NCBI RefSeq assembly: GCF_029867415.1
Contig: NC_081184.1
Location: 80,636,364 to 80,700,363, forward strand
From: Vicia villosa
Lineage: Eukaryota > Streptophyta > Magnoliopsida > Fabales > Fabaceae
Direction of reading: 5' to 3'
Length of the DNA: 64,000 nt
The notes under the pieces are model-generated. The model saw only the letters and a program-made list of their open reading frames with translations, was not told the DNA's origin and made no database searches. How positions within the stretch are numbered: the stretch's first letter is position 1; each line of letters starts with the position of its first letter. A program made the translations under genes and the position numbers. Of this stretch, positions 56,442 to 64,000 are shown piece after piece.

Positions 56442-57696
56442 TGAAGGATAGAAAAACACTTAGAAAGGGGGGGATTGAATAAGTGTGACTTTAAATCTTG
56501 GACGATAAAAATAAATTGCACAATTATTTTTATCCTGGTTCGCTGTTAACGAAGCTACTCCAGTCCACCCCCGCAGAGATGATTTACCTCAACTGAGGAT
56601 TTAATCCACTAATCGCACGGATTACAATGGTTTTCCACTTAGTCCGCAACTAAGTCTTCCAGAGTCTTCTGATCACACACTGATCACTCCAGGAACAACT
56701 GCTTAGATAACTTCTAAGACTTTTCTAGAGTCTACTGATCAACACGATCACTCTAGGCTTAGTTCACTCCTAAGACTTCCCTAGAGTATTCTGATCAACA
56801 CGATCACTCTAGTTACAAACTGCTCAGCCAACTGCTAAGACTTCCTAGAGTATACTGATCACACGATCACTCTAGTTCCTTACAACTTAATGTAATCTAT
56901 TCAAGAGTTTACAAATGCTTCTTAAAAGCTATAATCACAAACTGTGATATTTCTCTTACAGTTTAAGCTTAATCTCACTAAGATATTACAACAGCAATGT
57001 AGTGAGTTGATGAAGATTCTGAGCTTTGATTGAATAGCGTTTCAGCAAGTTTATTTTCGTTCAGAGTTGTTAAGAATTGGTAACCTTGCTTCTCATCAGA
57101 ACTTCATATTTATAGGCGTTGAGAAGATGACCGTTGAGTGCATTTAATGCTTTGCGTGTTCCGTACAGCATTGCATTTAATGTTATACGCTTTTGTCAAC
57201 TACCTCGAGCCTTGTTCACGCTGTGTCTACTGACGTTGCCTTTAGTAGCTTTAACGTTCCTTTTGTCAGTCAGCGTAGTCTGCCACGTGTACTTCCTTCT
57301 GATCTGATGTTTGTGAATACGACGTTTGAATATCATCAGAGTCAAAACAGCTTGGTGCATAGCATCTTCTGATCTTCTGATCTTGAAGTGCTTCTGTTGC
57401 GTGATACCATCTTCTGATCTTCAGTGCTTCTGATCTCATGTTCTTCTGATGCTTCCATAGACCCATGTTCTGATTCTGCTTCGACCATCTTCTGATGTCT
57501 TGCCAGACCATGTTCTGATGTTGCATGCTGAACCATTTGAGACACAACTTCTGAGCGCTGAATTATGCGTACTCTTTATATATTTCCTGAAAGGGAAATT
57601 GCATTGGATTAGAGTACCATATTATCTTAAGCAAAATTCATATTATTGTTATCATCAAAACTAAGATAATTGATAAGAACAAATCTTGTTCTAACA
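56442..57696 (-). repeat. 3' LTR of the SIRE/Maximus-like element
   Basis: 1255 bp, TG...CA in plus view (TGAAGGATAG...TCTAACA). It has internal tandem runs: four units around CTAGAGTATACTGATCA-CACGATCACTCTAG at 56650-56880, and many CTTCTGATC repeats at 57296-57560. The small minus-strand open frames here are by-products of those repeats. Only one LTR is in the window, so age cannot be judged. Confidence 0.75.
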
Positions 57697-57811
57697 ATCT
57701 CCCCCTTTTTGATGATGACAAAAACATATATAAATGATATGAATTTGCGATCAGAAAGAGTAGACGGCAAAAGACAAATTACACAGCTATAGCATAAGCA
57801 TATGAATATGT

Positions 57812-57867
57812 CTCCCCCTGAGATTAACAATCTCCCCCTGAGATAAATAATCTCCCCCTGAAATAAA
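57812..57867 (-). repeat. Three tandem polypurine-tract-like units
   Basis: ATCTCCCCCTGAGAT... occurs three times in a row at about 20-base spacing. On the element strand this is CAGGGGGAGAT, close to the true polypurine tract 100 bases away. A further AAAAAGGGGGAGAAA lies at about 58815-58829. Confidence 0.75.
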
Positions 57868-57950
57868 TACTCGAAGAACTTTAATAAAAGACTTCCCTGA
57901 TTATTTCGGTAGAGACGATCATATAAGCTTCTGCCTTCAGAGAATTCATA

Positions 57951-58290
57951 GCTTCTGACTTCTGCTTCCATTGGACAGCTTCAGAACTTGAATTTCTTTA
58001 GATCCTTAGAACACTCACAGCTTCTGACTTCTGCTTCCATTCAGGACAGCTTCAGAACTTGAATTTCTTTGATCTTCAGAACATTCACAGCTTCTGACTT
58101 CTGCTTCCATTCAGGACAGCTTCAGAACTTGACTTTCTTTGATCTTCAGAACATTCACAGCTTCTGATTTCTGCTTCCATTCAGGACAGCTTCAGAACTT
58201 GAGTTTTCTGGATCTTTTAGAACATTCACATCTTCTGATTTCTGCTTCCCTCGGATAGCTTCAGAACTTTGAATGTCTACCAATCATCAC
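57951..58290 (-). repeat. ~70-bp tandem repeat in the 3' region of the element
   Basis: About 4.5 units of CTTCTGACTTCTGCTTCCAT, TCAGGACAGC, TTCAGAACTTGAATTTCTTT, GATCTTCAGAACATTCACAG, starting near 57951, 58020, 58090, 58160 and 58230. It is non-coding and lies between the envelope-position ORF and the polypurine tract. Confidence 0.85.
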
Positions 58291-59000
58291 TTCATGCTAG
58301 ATTTGTATCAGAACATTGTTGAATGTACCAGAGCATCATCAGAGCATCTCTACATCCTGAAATGTTACAGAACAAAAACTAAACGACAAAAGTCAGCATG
58401 AACGAGTTAGAACATAAAATGTATATTCAAATACATGATATGTATCAGAGCCAAATGTATCAGAGCATTTAGGCTAAAAACGTGTATCAGAGCAAATAAT
58501 GTATCAGAGCCATAACATTATATGTATCAGAGCAAATAGAATTTTGTCAGAACAGGAAAGACAATGATATTCAAATTCTATTATCAGTGCTTCTGATCGT
58601 GCTTCTGATTCCTGAAGCTTGACAGCACTCAGCTTGCTTCAGTTTCCAAGAGCTTATTCCTTTTACAGAATAACGCTTCTTATGGTTTTGCTTCTAGTGT
58701 TTGCTTCTGAAGATTCACTTCACTTCTCTGTACCTGCAAAACACTTAAACCATATAGAACTTGCAGTTCTTGTTAGTGAATGCAACTGATTAAGTCAAAT
58801 CATTTATCACAGTATTTCTCCCCCTTTTTGTCATATCATCAAAAAATAGAAAAGATTCAGATGAATAAAACAGAACACATGGAGGAAGAAGATGATTTCA
58901 TTAAGGTTCAACCAATGGGTACAAAAGTACAGGACGAAAAGATCAGATGCACAGAAACAAAACAGATGCAAAGAAAAGAAAGAAACAACACAGACTCAAT

Positions 59001-61439
59001 CTAAGATGGCCCTAGTCTTGACAAGATCTTGGCCAGCATCTCTTTAACATCGTTGTTGTGTCCTTCTTGCCTTTCAATGAAAGCATCATACTTGTCATTG
59101 AGTGAGCTTTGCTCATCCTGTCTCCTCTGAATCGCTTCTAGAGTCCTTGCAAGACGAGAAGGTTCATCAGAAGAAGCTTCACCGCTTTCAACCACAGGAA
59201 TGGCATGTTGATCTGCAGCTTCCATAGAAGTATCATTTGCTGGGATATCCTCAACAGGGTCTGATTCAGCAACATGATCTTCAGCATCTGCTTCTTGCAT
59301 AGAAGCATTTCCATACTCTGCAGCAGGAATTTCAGAGTCTCCATTCTCTAGTGCCTGAAGAATGGCAGCAAGATTCCTGGGAGCAGAAGGACCTTCAACT
59401 TCTGGTGGGTCAACAACTTCTGGAATGACCAAGTTTGGATCTTTCTTAGAAGGGTTTTCCCTCAGAAAGTCAAATAAGGTCTTGAAGTCTCCAAGCAGAA
59501 CAGGATACTCAGGAATCCAGAGAACCATGTCCCTGCATGGGTTTGCTTCCATTGCAGCAGCCAGTCTCAACTGTTCCATCTCATCCACAAAGGGCTTCTC
59601 TTCCGCAGCAACACAATTTCTGAGAGGATGGTAGTATATACCATTATCTTCCTCCAGAAGGTAACCAGGGTAACCAGGGGCAGCAGCCACTAGTCTTTTC
59701 TGAACTCCCATTGCTTCTACTTGAAAATCCTTGCGAAATCTTCTCCAGAGATTCCTTGTAGAAACATCATCCAGACCATTTAGGAATGCATCCTTCAGAA
59801 GGTCTAGACTGCTAATCACCTCATGTCTGAAGAGTTCCAGGTATGTAGAAGGTTCAGGTTCAGGCGGATTGAAGGTGAATTTGTAGTCAGGATAGAGAAG
59901 ACAGTAGGGTTGGGATTTTCTGGTAGGTAATGGATGGGATATAGAAGGTGGAGGTGCGGTGGTTGAGGAGGAGGGGAGATCTGAGAGAATGATTGATGAG
60001 GCTGGAGTGTCAGATGGGATGGATTGAGGAGAGGGTGGAGTATTTGTAAAGGGAATTGGTGAGGGGAAATTATCAGAAGGAGTTGGTGGAAGAATGCTCA
60101 ATGGTGTGGGGTTTAGAATGGGAGAGGAGAAGGATGATGGAGAAGGATTTTGTAAAGTGAAGTTTACTTTTGGTCCAGAAGGAGGTGATTGGGGAGAAGG
60201 TTTAGGGACAGAAGGAGGTGGAGTATAAACCTGCCTTGAAGATCTGGTTCTGTGTAGGGAGTCTCTGATCCTCTTATTTCTGTATTCAGAAGATCCCACC
60301 TTGTCAGGATCATAGGTGACCCTTAACTTCTTGGCTCTTTCAGCCTCATCTTCTTCAGCCTTTCTTTTTAACCTCGCCTGTCGTTCCTTCTTATCCTTCT
60401 TCAGAATATCCTCTTTAGACGGAAGTACTCTGCCACGAATCCAAGCAGGATCAACATCTGATTGCTTCCTCACGCAATCTTCCAAGTAAAACTTGACAAC
60501 TTGATCAAGTTCTTTATGAAACAGAGAGATGAACCCTTTAACAGCAATTCTTCTAGACAGAATGTCAGGAAAGCTTGTGCACATAACAGGTACATTCTTA
60601 ATGACTTCCAGTCCGAACAGATCAACACCATTGAAGATGGGACCTTGAGTTACTCCAAGAAAATGCGAGGCATTACAATTTCTGATGGAGTCCACCACTT
60701 TGCTTTCAATCAGAATGTCTGAAATCATCCTTCCGAAAGGAATGGTTGTTCTTGGAATATGAGGGTACTTCGCCCTTTCATCTTCTCTTGAATCAAAGAT
60801 AGAGGTTTTCAGATTCTCAAATAGAATATGAGAGATGTTGATCTCTATCTTTTTGCCAATGCAGAAAAGAGTATACTTGTGAGTCGGACTGATGTAGGAG
60901 GAGCAGCGCATCTTTTTTCTATGATGAAGAGAACCCAGAATAATCTCAGCCCATACTTTATAAAAAGGCCTTAAGTTGCCTGTGAAGTGAGAATCAGTTC
61001 CAACAACCGTAGAGATTTGTTTTTCAACTAAAGTCCAGTCAACTGTATGGGGTTGAAACTCAGACCAACCTTCTTTATCATCAAGATTGTACAGCTTTCT
61101 GATGAGTTTCTCAGTGATAGTCACTTCATGCCCTAGCACGAATGAAATGATGGCAGTTGGGGTAACTGTTGCATGTACCCAAAACTCCTTTACAAGTTCA
61201 GGATAAATTGGACCAACCAATCTATCAAGATATTTAGACCATCCTTGCTCAAAGATTCTTGCATCACACTGAAAGCCATTTGCTTTAAGGTTGTTGACGT
61301 CCACAGCCGATTCACATAGAACTTCAAGTTCTTTCGTGGGTATTAAGCATGTTTTCAACGGAGCATCATTTTTGCTTAAACGATTCTGTGTGGAAGTGAT
61401 ACTATCTTTAGAGATTGATGAACGAGAAGATGGATTCAT
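59001..61439 (-). CDS. Envelope-position ORF (putative plant transposon protein domain), SIRE/Maximus type
   Basis: 812 aa, uninterrupted, starting MNPSSRSSISKDS at 61439. About residues 50-330 look like the putative-plant-transposon-protein domain seen in legume retroelement ORFs (GFQCDARIFEQGWSKYLDRL, VGPIYPELVKEFWVHA, LRPFYKVWAEIILGSLHHRKKM). Residues ~345-380 are highly charged (KKDKKERQARLKRKAEEDEAERAKKLR). Residues ~415-530 are Pro/Ser-rich. The last 80 residues are acidic and then coiled-coil-like (LARTLEAIQRRQDEQ). No signal peptide or transmembrane segment is evident, so envelope function is doubtful and the label refers to position. The role is unknown. The frame's integrity in an element with no pol suggests recent activity or selection on the product. 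Confidence 0.75.
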   Translation of the reverse strand: MNPSSRSSISKDSITSTQNRLSKNDAPLKTCLIPTKELEVLCESAVDVNNLKANGFQCDARIFEQGWSKYLDRLVGPIYPELVKEFWVHATVTPTAIISFVLGHEVTITEKLIRKLYNLDDKEGWSEFQPHTVDWTLVEKQISTVVGTDSHFTGNLRPFYKVWAEIILGSLHHRKKMRCSSYISPTHKYTLFCIGKKIEINISHILFENLKTSIFDSREDERAKYPHIPRTTIPFGRMISDILIESKVVDSIRNCNASHFLGVTQGPIFNGVDLFGLEVIKNVPVMCTSFPDILSRRIAVKGFISLFHKELDQVVKFYLEDCVRKQSDVDPAWIRGRVLPSKEDILKKDKKERQARLKRKAEEDEAERAKKLRVTYDPDKVGSSEYRNKRIRDSLHRTRSSRQVYTPPPSVPKPSPQSPPSGPKVNFTLQNPSPSSFSSPILNPTPLSILPPTPSDNFPSPIPFTNTPPSPQSIPSDTPASSIILSDLPSSSTTAPPPSISHPLPTRKSQPYCLLYPDYKFTFNPPEPEPSTYLELFRHEVISSLDLLKDAFLNGLDDVSTRNLWRRFRKDFQVEAMGVQKRLVAAAPGYPGYLLEEDNGIYYHPLRNCVAAEEKPFVDEMEQLRLAAAMEANPCRDMVLWIPEYPVLLGDFKTLFDFLRENPSKKDPNLVIPEVVDPPEVEGPSAPRNLAAILQALENGDSEIPAAEYGNASMQEADAEDHVAESDPVEDIPANDTSMEAADQHAIPVVESGEASSDEPSRLARTLEAIQRRQDEQSSLNDKYDAFIERQEGHNNDVKEMLAKILSRLGPS

Positions 61440-62154
61440 TATGATAATGCTTTGAGATCAAATCAAGAACTAGGGTTTGAAGAGAGATGCAACGAGGTGA
61501 ATGCACAAAAGAGAGAGAAAGAAAGAAAAAGTGGGAATGAAGATGAAGCGGGTTATTTAAAAGATTTAAAAAGAAATCATTATGCATTTAATGAGAAATG
61601 ACATTAGGAGAGAGAACGCAGTAAATGAAATGATTTAATACAGTTACCTAGGTCGGCGTCTTTTCAACTGCACGCTTTGTACTAACCGTACAGATACGTG
61701 TTCATCATCAGATAATAGATGACAGCTGTAAATATCAGAGAGATTTTACGCCTTCAAATTCTGATTACTGCTTCTGAATTGATCTAATTTCTCTTCTGGA
61801 AATACTCCTTCTGAAGTGTGCTGATATAAGTCTGAATGATCTTCTGATCCATTACTTCTGATGTACACAGCTTCTGGAGGTTCACTTCTTTGTTCTGCCG
61901 CTTCTGATAAGACAAAACTGTATCTGCAGAAATTCTTAAGCTCTTTGTTTCATCAGAAACAAGTTTATCATCAAAACAGATGTTTAATGATTTGTCCACA
62001 ATCAATGTTTCAATGTTGTATATTCTGTAGCATTTAGAGCATTCAGAATAATCAAGAAAGAAACATCAAAGCCTTAGAGGCAAACATCATAGATGGTTCC
62101 AAGACTAATAAGCTTCTTTTCTGAATTCCTACAAACATAGTTTCTTCAACAGAT
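61440..62154 (-). other. Gap between gag and the envelope-position ORF (no pol)
   Basis: 715 bases with CTTCTGA-type repeats and a short frame (61784-62005) without domain. No protease, integrase, RT or RNase H motif can be read in any minus-strand frame. Confidence 0.65.
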
Positions 62155-64000
62155 TTAAGAACCAGAACTTGGAAGACAATCTTTCTTCCCTTCAAGTGTT
62201 GAGAGTAACTTGAGTCCAGGTGTCATGTCATGTTGAATGTTGTCTTCTTTGTTGTCAAGAGAATCTGCAAAAGAAATAATCTTTTTCTTTGGTACCCACA
62301 TCTTCTTGGGTCCTTTCTTGTTAGATTTTCTCAAGTTCTGATTGAACTTGGGTTTGACATTATAAGCAATAGGAGGAACAGCATGATAATTTTTAATGTG
62401 AGTTTCATGATATTTCCTAGGTTGTGTCACATGCTTCTTGGTGTGTGTTATATGAAAACTTTGTGCATGTGAAGTGTGCCTAATATCATGAGAGTGGCCA
62501 TACTTGAACTGATCATACAATGGCTTGTATGTGAGTTTCATTTCATCAACAGGTTCAAGTTTGTATGGGGTTTTACCCTCATAACCAATGCCAACTCTTT
62601 TGTTTCCAGATACGGCATATATCATAGAAGCTAGCTGACTTCTGCCAATACTTCTAGATAAGAACTTCCTGAAACTTAAATCATATTCTTTCAGAATATG
62701 GTTTAGACTAGGAGTGGATTTTTCTGAATTAGAAGGAGATCCAACATCATTGGATAATTTTAAAAGTTTTTCTTTTAATTCAGAATTTTCCAACTCAAGC
62801 TTCTTTGTTTCAAATTCAAATTGCTTTTTCAGCTTTTTGTATTTGAGACTAATCTGAGACTTGAGTTCCAGTAGTTCAGTTAGACCGGAAACTAACTCAT
62901 CTCTAGTAAGTTCAGAAAATACCTCTTCAGAATCTGATTCTGATGTAGATTCTGATCCGTCATCTTCTGTCGCCATCAGCGCACAGTTAGCCTGCTCATC
63001 TTCTGAATCATCTTCTGACTCATCCCAGGTTGCCATAAGACCTTTCTTCTTATGAAACTTTTTCTTGGGACTTTCCTTCTGAAGATTTGGACATTCATTC
63101 TTGTAGTGTCCAGGCTCATTGCATTCATAGCACATGACCTTCTTCTTGTCAAATCTTCTGTCATCAGAAGATTCTCCTCGTTCAAATCTCTTTGAACTTC
63201 TGAAGCCTCTGAACTTCCTTTGCTTGGTCTTCCAGAGTTGATTTAGCCTTCTGGAGATTAAGGACAGTTCATCTTCTTCTTCAGATTCTGATTCTTCAGG
63301 ATCTTCTTCTCTAGCCTGAAAAGCGTTAGTGCATTTCTTGATATTGGATTTTAATGCAATAGACTTACCTTTCTTTTGAGGCTCATTTGCGTCCAGCTCT
63401 ATTTCATGACTCCTCAAGGCACTGATAAGCTCTTCCAGAGAAACTTCATTCAGATTCTTTGCAATCTTGAATGCAGTCACCATAGGACCCCATCTTCTGG
63501 GTAAGCTTCTGATGATCTTCTTCACATGATCAGCCTTGGTGTATCCTTTGTCAAGAACTCTCAATCCAGCTGTCAGAGTTTGAAATCTCGAAAACATCTT
63601 TTCAATGTCTTCATCATCCTCCATCTTGAAGGCTTCATACTTCTGGATTAAAGCAAGAGCTTTTGTCTCCTTGACTTGAGCGTTTCCTTCATGAGTCATT
63701 TTCAAGGACTCATATATGTCATAGGCCGTTTCCCTGTTAGATATCTTCTCATACTCAGCATGAGAGATAGCATTCAGCAAAACAGTTCTGCATTTATGAT
63801 GATTCCTGAAAAGCTTTTTTTGATCATCATCCATTTCTTGCCTAGACAGCTTTACGCCACTAGCATTTACTGGATGTTTGTAACCATCCATCAGAAGATC
63901 CCATAGATCACCATCTAGACCCAGAAAGTAACTTTCCAGTTTATCTTTCCAGTATTCAAAGTTTTCACCATCAAATACCGGCGGTCTAGTATAACCATTG
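62155..64000 (-). CDS. Gag protein of the SIRE/Maximus-like element (N-terminus outside window)
   Basis: The frame is open from the right edge to the stop at 62155; at least 614 codons are visible. It enters as NGYTRPPVFDGENFEYWKDK, so the apparent ATG at 63891 is internal and the true start is beyond 64000. The UBN2/gag fold is evident (CRTVLLNAISHAEYEKI, TAYDIYESLKMTHEGN, KYEAFKMEDDEDIEKMFSRF, SLPRRWGPMVTAFK). One CCHC zinc knuckle CYECNEPGHYKNEC lies at about codons 254-267 counted from that ATG. An acidic Ser-rich region, a coiled-coil-like KLKKQFEFETKKLELENSE segment, and a basic C-terminus ending MWVPKKKIIS ... LPSSGS follow. Gag packages the RNA into particles. The C-terminal WVPK...GLKLLSTLEGKKDC resembles the end of stand-alone gag ORFs in related families. 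Confidence 0.85.
   Translation of the reverse strand, partial: NGYTRPPVFDGENFEYWKDKLESYFLGLDGDLWDLLMDGYKHPVNASGVKLSRQEMDDDQKKLFRNHHKCRTVLLNAISHAEYEKISNRETAYDIYESLKMTHEGNAQVKETKALALIQKYEAFKMEDDEDIEKMFSRFQTLTAGLRVLDKGYTKADHVKKIIRSLPRRWGPMVTAFKIAKNLNEVSLEELISALRSHEIELDANEPQKKGKSIALKSNIKKCTNAFQAREEDPEESESEEEDELSLISRRLNQLWKTKQRKFRGFRSSKRFERGESSDDRRFDKKKVMCYECNEPGHYKNECPNLQKESPKKKFHKKKGLMATWDESEDDSEDEQANCALMATEDDGSESTSESDSEEVFSELTRDELVSGLTELLELKSQISLKYKKLKKQFEFETKKLELENSELKEKLLKLSNDVGSPSNSEKSTPSLNHILKEYDLSFRKFLSRSIGRSQLASMIYAVSGNKRVGIGYEGKTPYKLEPVDEMKLTYKPLYDQFKYGHSHDIRHTSHAQSFHITHTKKHVTQPRKYHETHIKNYHAVPPIAYNVKPKFNQNLRKSNKKGPKKMWVPKKKIISFADSLDNKEDNIQHDMTPGLKLLSTLEGKKDCLPSSGS

Larger units (their letters stand above)
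56442..64000 (-). mobile_element. SIRE/Maximus-like copia element without pol (5' end outside window)
   Basis: On the minus strand the order is gag (64000 to 62155), a 715-bp gap, an envelope-position ORF (61439-59001), a repeat-rich 3' region, a polypurine tract (AAAAAGGGGGAGAT, about 57697-57710) and the LTR (57696-56442, TGTTAGAACAAG...CTATCCTTCA). The LTR start, the GGGGGAG tract followed by a GATGATGAC phrase, and gag plus env-position ORFs are typical of SIRE/Maximus copia elements as I know them. The standard order is gag-pol-env-like; here nothing between gag and the downstream ORF encodes protease, integrase, RT or RNase H. The 5' LTR lies beyond base 64000. Confidence 0.8.

Noticed and set aside
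57266..57547. Minus-strand 93-codon frame in the SIRE-like LTR
   Set aside because: It reflects the CTTCTGATC short repeats in the LTR; there is no recognisable domain.

Overview
The window looks like nuclear DNA of a legume (Fabaceae). It is AT-rich, and its genes have introns with GT...AG borders and plant-type proteins. The repeats are of kinds I associate with legumes: a SIRE/Maximus-like copia element, a TRIM with TGTTAAG...CTTAACA ends, a chromovirus-like TGTAACA...TGTTACA solo LTR, an Asp-tRNA-primed gypsy element, and Helitrons. This assignment is inference from repeat style and protein similarity recalled from memory; no search was run.

Three ordinary host genes can be modelled from start to stop. 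They are a small SHAQKYF-class MYB-related factor (+, 6902-7664, 3 exons), a DUF1068 membrane-anchored coiled-coil protein (+, 21678-24146, 3 exons), and the condensin I kleisin CAP-H (-, 31254-27188, 13 exons, 667 aa, every splice phase consistent). A fourth intact spliced gene, a MAIN-like plant mobile domain (PMD) gene (+, 4044-6054, 3 exons, 611 aa), sits inside a complete Mutator-like element (3355-6497) with a perfect 9-bp target duplication.

The rest is mostly mobile DNA. 1-3345: AT-rich foldback repeat, Helitron 3' end, LINE scrap and LTR-element debris. 3355-6497: PMD-carrying MULE. 8814-9136: hAT-type MITE. 9255-10150: five tandem units of about 180 bp. 11640-12050: copia integrase relic. 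13592-18464: complete young Ty1/copia element with one 1373-aa gag-pol ORF and a TRIM-derived piece between two primer-binding sites. 24536-26060: decayed copia element. 31583-38064: solo LTR of about 3 kb starting about 330 bp upstream of the CAP-H start codon, split by a young 3.5-kb LTR element (33712-37209). The long ORF of that element joins a gag domain to pieces of a serine carboxypeptidase-like gene and an LPA1/2-phosphoglycerate-kinase-like gene. 38225-40263: Helitron-like 5' end followed by a broken SAP30-like gene, interrupted by a solo LTR (40333-41612). 42762-48192: very young non-autonomous gypsy element with 1181-bp LTRs. 48409-52687: LINE tail, hAT element and Helitrons. 53361-54419: probable solo copia LTR. 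55585-56441: decayed PMD-element relic cut by a SIRE/Maximus-like element that runs off the right edge. That element keeps long gag and envelope-position ORFs but has no pol between them.

The host genes are not functionally linked to one another. The main interest lies in how the elements carry, fuse and rearrange gene pieces: retrotransposon transduction with ORF fusion, a MULE that carries PMD plus arrays of 20-bp palindromes, and a copia element with a doubled primer-binding site.
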